Below are positions 26,262-34,938 of a stretch of 64,000 bases of DNA, piece after piece. Location of the stretch: positions 31,569 through 95,568 of the forward strand of contig NZ_JACGUT010000074.1 of NCBI RefSeq assembly GCF_014076845.1. The letters are read 5' to 3'. Positions within the stretch are counted from its first letter, which is position 1, and each line of letters starts with the position of its first letter. The stretch comes from Colwellia sp. MB3u-41. GTDB taxonomy: Bacteria > Pseudomonadota > Gammaproteobacteria > Enterobacterales > Alteromonadaceae. The notes under the pieces were generated by a model, which saw only the letters and a program-made list of their open reading frames with translations, was not told the DNA's origin and ran no database searches. The translations under genes were made by a program, and so were the position numbers.

Positions 26262-27059
26262 CTAACCGGTCGCTAATTTTTTATAGAGTTGCACATAGTT
26301 GACCTCAAGACTTGCGGTGGTTTTCCATGTTTTAGTCACTAAACTATACGACATGCCCATTTCTGTTATCAACTGCATACCCGCCATTGAAGCCATATTA
26401 TTCAATTCAACAGGGGTTACAAAGTCACGCCAACGGTGCGTACCAATAGGTAAATAACGCATTATATATTCGGCGCCAACAATCCCAACCAGGTAAGATT
26501 TACACGTACGATTGAGTGTCGCCATAATGACACAGCCATTGAAATTACATAATTGACTACATTCTTTTACCAAATTTTTCTTATTCGGGACATGCTCTAT
26601 AACTTCAGCATTAATGACAACATCGTAACGGTTCTGGTCGTTTGTGCTCGTGTGGTGCGCATGCTCATGACGATATTCAATATCAAGCTGAGATTTCAGC
26701 GCATGACGCTTCGCAACTTCAATACTCATCTCACTCACATCGATGCCTACTACGCTAGCACCTGCTTTTGCCAAAGGCTCACAAACCAAGCCTCCACCAC
26801 AACCCACATCTAAAATATGTAAGCCTTGCAGTGGCGCATCGTTTTTGGGATCTCGGTCGTAGAATAAGCATATTTGCGCTATAAAATACTCGACACGAGC
26901 GCGATTAAATTCAAGTGCGGTCTTGTACTTACCATTTGGATCCCACCAACTCTCTGCCAATTTATCAAATTTGGCTATTTCTGCAGGACTAAAATTCCCA
27001 ACAGAAGTGCGTTCAGTGCTATCATTTGGAATCGAGTTAAGCTTACTTTTGTCTAGCAT
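26262..27059 (-). CDS. ubiG: UbiG-like O-methyltransferase
   Basis: This 265-residue SAM-dependent methyltransferase has the glycine-rich motif ILDVGCGGGLVCEPLAKAGASVVGID (82-107) and later AEVIEHVPN and GAEYIMRYLPIGTHRW, all typical of UbiG, which catalyses both O-methylations in ubiquinone synthesis. It opens with the UbiG signature AKFDKLAESWWDPNGK, but the following segment, usually PLHxxNPxR, reads TALEFNRARVEYF. The normal UbiG may be elsewhere and this may be a paralogue with another substrate; the family assignment is firm, the exact substrate less so. It is divergent from the DUF2237 gene with a 47-bp gap. Confidence 0.78.
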   Translation of the reverse strand: MLDKSKLNSIPNDSTERTSVGNFSPAEIAKFDKLAESWWDPNGKYKTALEFNRARVEYFIAQICLFYDRDPKNDAPLQGLHILDVGCGGGLVCEPLAKAGASVVGIDVSEMSIEVAKRHALKSQLDIEYRHEHAHHTSTNDQNRYDVVINAEVIEHVPNKKNLVKECSQLCNFNGCVIMATLNRTCKSYLVGIVGAEYIMRYLPIGTHRWRDFVTPVELNNMASMAGMQLITEMGMSYSLVTKTWKTTASLEVNYVQLYKKLATG

Positions 27060-27106
27060 AGTAGGTCTTCCATTTCATTTAACGTTCATTAATACGAGGC
27101 ACCTTC

Positions 27107-27469
27107 ATGGATAATCAATTCAATGTATTAGGTACAAATTTACAGTTATGTTGTAGTAATACGGGCTATACCCGAAAAGGGTTTTGTTATGTACCAGAAT
27201 CAGACTTTGGCAACCACAGTGTTTGTGCAATTATGACTGATGAATTCCTGCAATTATCAAAAGCACAAGGCAATGATTTAATCACTCCTAACCCTATGTA
27301 TGACTTTCCAGGCTTAAAAGCCGGTGATAAATGGTGCTTATGTGCTGTTCGATGGTATCAGGCGATTGCCGCTAATGCTGCTCCTCCTATTGTGCTTGAG
27401 GCAACCAACCAAAAAGCTTTGGCTGTGGTGTCTTTAGATATTTTAAAAGCCCATGAGTATAAAGGTTAA
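27107..27469 (+). CDS. DUF2237 family protein
   Basis: This 120-residue protein matches the DUF2237 pattern: NVLGTNLQLCC, GNHSVCAIMTDEFLQLSKAQGNDLITPNPMYDFPGLKAGDKWCLCAVRWYQA and PPIVLEATNQKAL. Conserved cysteines (CC near 14, Cys39, and WCLC) suggest a metal or redox role, but the function is unknown. GAGG lies 8 bp before the ATG. It shares a short divergent promoter region with the UbiG-like gene. Confidence 0.88.
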   Translation: MDNQFNVLGTNLQLCCSNTGYTRKGFCYVPESDFGNHSVCAIMTDEFLQLSKAQGNDLITPNPMYDFPGLKAGDKWCLCAVRWYQAIAANAAPPIVLEATNQKALAVVSLDILKAHEYKG

Positions 27470-27670
27470 TAATAGTACAGAGCGAACCAAACAGTCACAT
27501 TAATTAGGCCTATCGATTGCCTTAGTGAATTGTTAACTTACTCGGCAGTCGTTTGACGTTTAACAAATTATGCTAAGTTCAATAAATTCAGCAAATTCAA
27601 GTTATAATGTTACGATTAACAGCTAATTATCGTCTAGACTTAGTTAATACACAGTAAGGATTTGAGCATT

Positions 27671-28864
27671 ATGATAAGTGCCGGGCTGCACCCTAAAGAA
27701 ACACAACGTATTGATGAGTTACTTCGCTACGAAGTATTGGATACTGAAGACGAGAAAGCACTCGATGAACTGACTCAGTTAGCGAGTGCAATTTGTGGCA
27801 CATCTATCTCACTTATCTCGCTTATAGATAAAGACCGTCAGTGGTTTAAATCTCGCGTAGGACTTAATGCACCTGAGACACCAAGAGAAATAGCTTTTTG
27901 TTCGCATGCGATTTTACAAGACCAAATATTTGAAATACCTGATACCTTAGAAGATAAACGCTTTATTGATAACCCACTTGTAACTGGTGCACCCGATATT
28001 CGCTTTTATGCGGGCGCGCCACTTGTCAGTACAAATGGTTTGCCTATAGGTACTTTGTGCGTTATTGATACTGCTCCTAAAAAACTAGATGAAAAACAGC
28101 AATTAGCATTAACCACATTGGCTAAACAAGTGGTTAGTCAACTGGAACTGAGGCTTCGTAATCGCCAGCTATTGCGCATGCAAAAAGATCAAGAAAAAAT
28201 ATTTGCTGTAATGTCTCATGATTTACGGTCCCCTTTTAACGGGATTTTGGGGCTATCAAAAATTCTCCATCAAAACGCTGACACACTTGAGCCTGAGCTT
28301 ATCGCTGAAATGGCAAACGGTATTTTAGAGTCATCTCTGACTTTCTATCAATTATTAGACGAAATTTTACAATGGTCACGAAATCAATTAGGTGCGATTC
28401 ATGTTGAGTTAAAAGCGACTGCTTTAAACCCGCTGATAACAGAAACGCTCGATTTAATGAAAGAGAACTTTATCCTAAAAAAACTTACTATTAAACACGA
28501 AAAAAATGAAGATACACAGGCTATGGCAGATGTTAATTTAACTAAAACTATTCTTCGTAATTTACTGGCAAACGCAATCAAATACACGCCAGAGCAAGGT
28601 AATATACATATAAAAACACAAACTATTAAGGGTGAAGTTCAACTGATCATTACGGATACGGGACAAGGTATTCCACTTGATATACAAAGCGGGTTATTTA
28701 GTGAGAGTGTCGCGAGCAACCATGGTACTCAAGGAGAATTAGGTCACGGTTTAGGGTTAAGTTTATGTGGTGATTTTGCCCGTAAACAACAAGGCTACTT
28801 ATCATTAGACAAAGAGTATAAAGACGGCGCTAAATTAATACTCAATTTCCCTCGTATTTCTTAA
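27671..28864 (+). CDS. GAF-domain sensor histidine kinase
   Basis: Started at ATG 27671 (AAGGA upstream) the protein has 397 residues: GAF domain (about 15-160), HisKA with the phospho-acceptor His in VMSHDLRSPFNGILG (near 178), and a HATPase with N box NLLANAIKYT, G1 DTGQGIP and G2 GHGLGLSLC. There is no membrane span, so it senses a cytoplasmic signal. No response-regulator gene is adjacent. Earlier-start TTG at 27662 is possible but adds only three residues. Confidence 0.88.
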   Translation: MISAGLHPKETQRIDELLRYEVLDTEDEKALDELTQLASAICGTSISLISLIDKDRQWFKSRVGLNAPETPREIAFCSHAILQDQIFEIPDTLEDKRFIDNPLVTGAPDIRFYAGAPLVSTNGLPIGTLCVIDTAPKKLDEKQQLALTTLAKQVVSQLELRLRNRQLLRMQKDQEKIFAVMSHDLRSPFNGILGLSKILHQNADTLEPELIAEMANGILESSLTFYQLLDEILQWSRNQLGAIHVELKATALNPLITETLDLMKENFILKKLTIKHEKNEDTQAMADVNLTKTILRNLLANAIKYTPEQGNIHIKTQTIKGEVQLIITDTGQGIPLDIQSGLFSESVASNHGTQGELGHGLGLSLCGDFARKQQGYLSLDKEYKDGAKLILNFPRIS

Positions 28865-28975
28865 TGATAAGAATAGAAATAGCTCGAGGTTTATTATTGT
28901 GAGCCCTTTTCTCTGGCTAAGTTACCTTCCGCTACAAAGAAGGTTCAACAACAAATCAACCGTAAACCAACGCCA

Positions 28976-29551
28976 ATGATTAATCCGTTAATTATTCCGA
29001 TATTGGGATATTTAAGACAACAGAATAGTTCATGTTCGTTGCTTGATTTGGTCACACTTTGTCATCAGGACTTTTTATTGCTTATTGGTAAGGATGTCGA
29101 CCATCAGGTTGTTATTTTCCAAAAGAATTTTTTTGTAATGAATGCGCTTTATCAAATTCAACGAGACATTCAAACCGAGGGGTTTATACTCACAATTCTT
29201 CCGTTAGCAATCTCTATGGGGCCAAATTCCACTGATAGTGCTAATGCCTTGACCACCCGCGATACTGAACTCGCCAGCTACTATTTAGACTGGTCTAATT
29301 TGAATAACATCACCGTTGAAGAAGTCGAAACACTTTTTTCAAGTTTTTGGCAAAGGTATCGTGAGATAGATAAGGTTGATGCTGCTCTGATGACCTTAGG
29401 GCTAGATAAAGACGTGAATTGGTCTAAGATACGTAAAGCTTACCGTAAAAAAATCACCCTTAGTCACCCTGATAAAGGTGGATGCGCAGAAGACTTTATT
29501 GAAATCCGCACAGCCTATGAAGTGTTAAGTTTTAGTTATCGTGGAACTTAA
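28976..29551 (+). CDS. DnaJ-related protein with C-terminal J domain
   Basis: The 191-residue protein has an N-terminal DNAJ-related domain (about 1-115: LLDLVTLCHQDFLLLIGKDVD, NFFVMNALYQIQ) and a C-terminal J domain (about 135-190) with the HPD triad in KITLSHPDKGG. This order, J domain last, is typical of the proteobacterial DnaJ-related family (DNAJ_related, PF12339 as I recall). It should stimulate a DnaK/HscA-type ATPase; its clients are unknown. The gene starts 112 bp after the GAF kinase gene. Confidence 0.85.
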   Translation: MINPLIIPILGYLRQQNSSCSLLDLVTLCHQDFLLLIGKDVDHQVVIFQKNFFVMNALYQIQRDIQTEGFILTILPLAISMGPNSTDSANALTTRDTELASYYLDWSNLNNITVEEVETLFSSFWQRYREIDKVDAALMTLGLDKDVNWSKIRKAYRKKITLSHPDKGGCAEDFIEIRTAYEVLSFSYRGT

Positions 29552-29595
29552 CGCTAAAAAAGCAGAAAGTAACATTGTACAAGCTTCTCATCTGG

Positions 29596-32500
29596 TTAAG
29601 TGATAGAAGATTCATGCTCAGATAACCAACGCGTTAATGCCTCTTGGAGCTTACTTGGGTTTACTGGTTTAGAAATAAAGTCGTCCATGCCTGCAGCTAA
29701 ACATTTCTCTCTATCTCCTTGCATTGAATTTGCGGTCATCGCAATGATGGGAATTTTTCGGTTAAGTACATTCGATTGGGGAAGGCGAATTCGTTGAGTG
29801 GCTTCATAACCATCCATTACTGGCATTTGACAATCCATAAGCACTAAATCAAAAGGTAAATGGTTTAAAGAGCTGAGTGCTTCTTCGCCATTCGCAGCCA
29901 AGTCAACTTGTACCCCAAACTTTTTCAACAAGCCTTGAGCGACTTTTTGATTAACAGCATTATCCTCGACTACCAGCACTCTTGCCTTGAATTGAGGAAG
30001 TTTGCGTGCACTGTGAGCCGTGACTAATGATTGTTCAGGGGAATTAACATCTGCTATTGTCATTAAGGTATTGTAAAGAACAGACTGATCAATAGGTTTA
30101 TTAAGATATCCGTTAAAACCTGCTGTTTTTAGCTTTTCAGCATCACCGCGTTGACCTTGTGAAGTAAGCATCATTAAACAGGTATTTGCAAAAAGGCGAC
30201 TGCCATCTTTAATTTTCGCCGCTAATTGAAAGCCATCCATTTCAGGCATTTGCATGTCAAGAATGGCAATATGATAAGGGTACCCTTGTATCGCAGCTTC
30301 CGCTAAATTCTCTAAAGCTTTATGGCCATTATCTACCAAGGTATGCTCCACCTGCCACTTAGTGAGCAGTAATCCTAATAACGTTCGGTTTGTTAAGTTA
30401 TCATCAACCACAAGTATTTTTTTATTCTGCAAATTGTTATAAAATTTCTTTGGTGGCGTATTTTTGGCATTCGCTATATTGAGTGTAAACCAAAATATTG
30501 AACCTTCACTTTCAACACTTTTCATCCCTATTTCACCGTCCATCAATTCAACTAATTGTTTACTTATCGATAGCCCTAATCCGGTACCTCCATATTTACG
30601 GGTAGTTGAACCGTCAGCTTGGCTGAAACGTTCAAAAAGTTTATTTTTCTGCTGTTTAGTAAGACCAATTCCACTATCAGATATCTCAAAGAGAAGTGTT
30701 GTACGTTGCTCTGTTTGCTCTTGCACTTTGCAATAAACAGACACCTCACCTTGTTCAGTAAATTTAATCGCATTACCAACAAGATTATTAAGTATTTGTC
30801 GGATACGTCCAGAGTCTGCAATAAAAGATTGAGTAGGTATGATATTAGCAGGAAAAATAAGTTCTAACCCTTTATCATGAGCCTGAAAAGCAAGACTACT
30901 AGCAAGTTCATGCAGCAATAATTCTAAATCAAACTCAAGGGGTTCAAGCGCTAACATACCTGCTTCAACTTTAGAATAATCAAGAATATCGTTAATAACC
31001 CCTAGCAGCGATTCAGCACTGCTTTTTACTGTTTTCGCAAAATCTTGCTGCTCTTGATTTAATGGGGTATCAAGTAAGAGATTAATCATACCGATTACAC
31101 CATTCATTGGCGTACGTATTTCGTGGCTCATATTCGCTAAAAAATTAGTTTTCGATTCGTTGGCAACATCAGCTTGTTTTTTCGCTTGGGCTAGGCGAAT
31201 AATCGTTTCTTTTTGATGGGTAATATCAGTACTAATATAGGTGTTACCATTGAATTTATTATAGTTATCGTAAAGTGGCACAATAGTCGTGTCTAACCAA
31301 TAAAGTTGATCTCCTTTGGCTTTAATCCGCACTTCATCGTGCCAAAACGCACCATTAGAAACTGCCAAGTAAATGTTGAGCCAATAATCTTTTGACTGAT
31401 TTTTTGCATTTAAAATACGATGATTTTCACCAATAAGTTCTTCACGCCGATAGCCACTGATCGCACAAAACTTATCATTAGCGTAGGTAATAACACCTTT
31501 CGTATCGGTGACAAAAACAAGGGAATGCTCATCCATTGCGTTTTTTTGCACCGCCAAATCTTTTTGCGCTAAAATGCGCTTCCCCTCATTTTCAACCCGC
31601 GCATCAATTTCTGTTTTGAGCCTTTTGTTCATGCGGAAAAATATTAAAATAATCAAAATCAACAATGATATTATCGGTAGAGCCCAAAAAAGAATAGTGG
31701 ATAACTTTGTCCCTGATTGTACGTGAACCGACAGCCAATTATTCGCAATAGCAGAACGTTTTTTTTCATTCATAGCGGCAAAAGTTTTATTTAAAATAGG
31801 AATAAGGGGTTCAAGTCCTTTTCGAACAGCCATTGATAATTCAAGTGTATAAGGAGTGAATGAAGTGATAATCAGGTCATTAATTTTATTTTTGTTTATT
31901 TCATAATTAATCGCAGCAATTGAATCAACAAAAGCATCGATTTCACCAGACTGTAACTTTTTAAGTCCATCTTCAACCGAAATAACGTCAACTATATTTA
32001 TATTGGGATAATCTCGAGTAATAAGTTCGTTATAAACATAGCCTTCAATTAGGCCAAGCCTTCTGTGGCGTAGCGATGATAAACTTTCAGCATAAAAAGC
32101 ATTCTTTTTACTGACAATGACCAATGAAATTTCAAAATAGGGTTCCGTAAAACGAATATACTCTGCTCGTTCTTTTGTATAAAAAATGGCAGACATAACA
32201 TCAATATTACCACGTTTAAATTCCTCAAACGCTTCGCCCCAACTACCGCCTAACCTAAGTGTTAAATTTATTCCGAGTTGTTGTTTAGCATACTGCATGT
32301 AATCAGCTGAAATACCACTATGAACGCCCTGTTGATCGTTAAATTCAAACGGTGGAAATGCGGAGTCTGTCCCCAAACTAAATGAATTATTTTGTGATAA
32401 CCATTGTTTTTCACTTTCTGTTAAATGAGGATTAGTTGACGCTGTTTCAAAAAAAGGTTTTAACGTTGGTAGCCATTTCTTTTCTAATTCGATGATTTGA

Positions 32501-33225
32501 TTAACCGGAATATTTTCGATACCTGTATTAACCTTAGCTAATAATTCAGGTTGACCTTTTGCTATCAACGCAAAGACATTATTTGAAGCAATTACCTCAT
32601 CAGAAATAGTGAATACGCCACTTAAACCTTTTTTAGCTATTTGTGCAAAAGCATTAGGTAATTCAGCAACCACAGCCTGAACATCGTTAGTTAATAATTG
32701 CTCAATTCCCTCATCGAGGATTTCAAATGTAGTTAAACCTATACCTGGAAAGTGCTTTTTCAAATATGACTCTTGAAAACTATGGTTTTGAGTCGATATG
32801 ATTACGTCATGAAGTTCTTTAAGCTTCGCGTTTTTATTGATTGAACGATTATAAATGATACCGGTTTTTACGTTATGGATAGGCAATGAGAAGTCTGCCC
32901 ATTGTTCTCGTGCTTTATTTTTAAAGAGTCCAACATGGAGCGTGTTTTTCTGTTTTATTAACGCTAAGCTTTCTCTAAAAGGCACAACTACAAAGCGTAT
33001 AGGGATATTATTTATTTTAGACCAGAGTTCCCAAAACTCAATATAAAGTCCGCTAGGAGTACCGTCAGGTAAGTTGAAACTAAAGGGTAAGTTATCTTCA
33101 GCAGCAACGATTGTAATAACGTTCGACTGCTCTTTGCTTTGTTCTTTTGAGAGTAACGGAGAACTATAGAAAATGACCAGCGTTAATAACAGATAAAAAG
33201 GTGTGCTTAATTTCATATTTCTCAT
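29596..33225 (-). CDS. BvgS/EvgS-like hybrid sensor histidine kinase
   Basis: The 1209-residue membrane kinase has a signal peptide (1-26), two tandem periplasmic family 3 solute-binding domains (about 35-255 and 270-500), a transmembrane helix (~512-532), a PAS domain with PAC (~565-670), HisKA with His in FLANMSHEIRTPMNGVIG (~705), HATPase (DSGIGL, GTGLGLSIS), and two receiver domains (AILDMQMPEMDGF; VLMDCQMPVMDGY). No Hpt domain closes the chain, unlike BvgS, so a separate phosphotransfer protein is needed. The first periplasmic domain is degenerate relative to the second. The cognate regulator is not adjacent. Confidence 0.9.
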   Translation of the reverse strand: MRNMKLSTPFYLLLTLVIFYSSPLLSKEQSKEQSNVITIVAAEDNLPFSFNLPDGTPSGLYIEFWELWSKINNIPIRFVVVPFRESLALIKQKNTLHVGLFKNKAREQWADFSLPIHNVKTGIIYNRSINKNAKLKELHDVIISTQNHSFQESYLKKHFPGIGLTTFEILDEGIEQLLTNDVQAVVAELPNAFAQIAKKGLSGVFTISDEVIASNNVFALIAKGQPELLAKVNTGIENIPVNQIIELEKKWLPTLKPFFETASTNPHLTESEKQWLSQNNSFSLGTDSAFPPFEFNDQQGVHSGISADYMQYAKQQLGINLTLRLGGSWGEAFEEFKRGNIDVMSAIFYTKERAEYIRFTEPYFEISLVIVSKKNAFYAESLSSLRHRRLGLIEGYVYNELITRDYPNINIVDVISVEDGLKKLQSGEIDAFVDSIAAINYEINKNKINDLIITSFTPYTLELSMAVRKGLEPLIPILNKTFAAMNEKKRSAIANNWLSVHVQSGTKLSTILFWALPIISLLILIILIFFRMNKRLKTEIDARVENEGKRILAQKDLAVQKNAMDEHSLVFVTDTKGVITYANDKFCAISGYRREELIGENHRILNAKNQSKDYWLNIYLAVSNGAFWHDEVRIKAKGDQLYWLDTTIVPLYDNYNKFNGNTYISTDITHQKETIIRLAQAKKQADVANESKTNFLANMSHEIRTPMNGVIGMINLLLDTPLNQEQQDFAKTVKSSAESLLGVINDILDYSKVEAGMLALEPLEFDLELLLHELASSLAFQAHDKGLELIFPANIIPTQSFIADSGRIRQILNNLVGNAIKFTEQGEVSVYCKVQEQTEQRTTLLFEISDSGIGLTKQQKNKLFERFSQADGSTTRKYGGTGLGLSISKQLVELMDGEIGMKSVESEGSIFWFTLNIANAKNTPPKKFYNNLQNKKILVVDDNLTNRTLLGLLLTKWQVEHTLVDNGHKALENLAEAAIQGYPYHIAILDMQMPEMDGFQLAAKIKDGSRLFANTCLMMLTSQGQRGDAEKLKTAGFNGYLNKPIDQSVLYNTLMTIADVNSPEQSLVTAHSARKLPQFKARVLVVEDNAVNQKVAQGLLKKFGVQVDLAANGEEALSSLNHLPFDLVLMDCQMPVMDGYEATQRIRLPQSNVLNRKIPIIAMTANSMQGDREKCLAAGMDDFISKPVNPSKLQEALTRWLSEHESSIT

Positions 33226-33582
33226 ATTAGTATAAGTTAAATAAATTTTTATTCGGTGTATTACACAAGTTATGGCCTCATTTCAATTTGTATTGATAAG
33301 AAGTAATTTGCCATGCAACATAGACGAATGTAATAACGATCACCTAATCTACTTATTGTTGAATAAAACGTCAAACATCATAAAAAAATAATGGCGCGTT
33401 TTTGATAATACTGCGTCGTTGATTTGATTAAAAAGAGTTTATCTGAAACAAACTTAAATCGCTCTTATCTAAGCTGTTAAAATTCATCAAGGAATTAAGT
33501 GAAACAGCTTGCGATAATCAAGTTTTTTGGCTGTTATAAAAAACAAACAGACTAATACCGTATTCCCCTTCCTTGAGGATTG
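33226..33582. other. Intergenic region
   Basis: A 357-bp A/T-rich gap upstream of the hybrid kinase, which must hold its promoter. I see no repeat, RNA gene or coding remnant in it. Confidence 0.35.
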
Positions 33583-34371
33583 TTACTTAAGGTTAATCGT
33601 TTTTAACTGCAGCGTATTAACAAATAACCTGGGATCATCTATTTTGTCCAGCATTGAACGTTCGGGTAAACAGTCGTCATCAACGTAGTCAGCAAAATCT
33701 CCAGCTGAATCAAAAACTAAAATATCTAGCGCTAATCGATCCATTCCGTAAAGACCTCGGTGGATCATGTCAGCCGAAAAAACTAACAAGTCGCCTGCGG
33801 CTAACTTAATCGCTTTGCCACTAGAGAGGTTTTCACTACTGAGCCTACCCTTTTCTTCTTGTCGGACATTATATTCTTCTTCATTGTCCCAGCGCTTATG
33901 TGTTTCAGGCACGAGTTCCATACCAAGCTCGTCAAATAAAGGCACGCGAAGGTGAACAACTTGCGTTTCCTGAATCGCTTTTTTTTGCGCTTCAACTTCA
34001 TGGTCGTATTGACAATCTCGATGCCAAAAATCTTTTTGTGTAGGATCAACGGGGTTGAAAAATAATTGGGTATTCATAAATGCAGGATTATTTGTTATAA
34101 CCGATTCAACAATATCCATTACTTTCTTTGAACTGATGAAGTTAAAAAGCTTCACTCTATCGTCGAACGCCAGGTATTGGCTTCCCGTAATTAAAGAAGA
34201 ATTAAACGCTTCCTCTTGATAGAATTTTGCGTTGTCTTTTTTCCATAAGTCATGAAATTTCAGCACTACTTTTCTCAATGATGAAATTTCAGCGGCATTA
34301 AAGTAATCTCTAATAACAACGTAACCTTGATCGTCATAATTGCTTTTTAATTGACTGCGATTTTCTACCAT
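33583..34371 (-). CDS. PhyH-family Fe(II)/2-oxoglutarate dioxygenase
   Basis: This 262-residue protein has the PhyH fold. The iron triad is visible as His117-x-Asp119 in FWHRDCQYDH and His204 in SADMIHRGLYGMDRLALDILVFD; the Arg that holds 2-oxoglutarate is likely Arg212. The N-terminal DDQGYVVIRDYF is the family start. Such enzymes hydroxylate or halogenate small molecules; the substrate cannot be read from context, as both neighbours are unrelated. It starts at ATG 34371. Confidence 0.85.
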   Translation of the reverse strand: MVENRSQLKSNYDDQGYVVIRDYFNAAEISSLRKVVLKFHDLWKKDNAKFYQEEAFNSSLITGSQYLAFDDRVKLFNFISSKKVMDIVESVITNNPAFMNTQLFFNPVDPTQKDFWHRDCQYDHEVEAQKKAIQETQVVHLRVPLFDELGMELVPETHKRWDNEEEYNVRQEEKGRLSSENLSSGKAIKLAAGDLLVFSADMIHRGLYGMDRLALDILVFDSAGDFADYVDDDCLPERSMLDKIDDPRLFVNTLQLKTINLK

Positions 34372-34557
34372 TAACGCATACTACCTTTACTTTATAATGA
34401 GAGTTTACTGTACTTCTTCAGAGGCTGCTCTGCTAACCTTGCCAATTATAACGCATTAAATTATCGTTATTCAATGCTCACGACATCGATTACGCCTTCC
34501 GCCCACGCTTTCATTTAGGAGGGTGTAGACAATTCCATGGTGAATGTGTAGATAAAG

Positions 34558-34914
34558 TTATTTAACCACTAAAGTGCCATTATATATTTTCATTGGGCAA
34601 TGAAATGGATATTCTCCTGGCGGCATTGACGGTAAAAAAATCGACTTACTGATATCCAACGGTAACTCTTCATTTATTTCAAACGTAGGAAAAATCACCG
34701 TTGCCGCGCAAGGACTGCCATCCTTACGAAGAAATTTAAGGGAGATTTCCTTTCCTGCTTCAACCTTTATTTTAGCTGGTTGATAAATACCATTATTTAC
34801 AATTATTGTGATATTTTCAGTAGTTGTATCAACCGCTTTGGCAGGTTTATATAGCCAAAACCACCAAATAACAAGCCCTATAAGTGCTCCCCCCATTACA
34901 TTAGTTATTATCAT
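34558..34914 (-). CDS. Membrane-anchored cupredoxin-like protein
   Basis: The 118-residue protein has one N-terminal membrane helix (about 3-22) and a cupredoxin/EfeO-type beta-sandwich domain: ITIIVNNGIYQPAKIKVEAGKEISLKFLRKDGSPCAATVIFP and PPGEYPFHCPMKIYNGTLVV. Candidate copper ligands are Cys in SPCAA and the His-Cys-x-Met in FHCPM. It is encoded 24 bp after copA with AAGGA upstream, so it belongs to the copper operon and probably binds or delivers Cu in the periplasm. Confidence 0.85.
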   Translation of the reverse strand: MIITNVMGGALIGLVIWWFWLYKPAKAVDTTTENITIIVNNGIYQPAKIKVEAGKEISLKFLRKDGSPCAATVIFPTFEINEELPLDISKSIFLPSMPPGEYPFHCPMKIYNGTLVVK

Positions 34915-34938
34915 TTTACTTATTCCTTTATCTATAAA

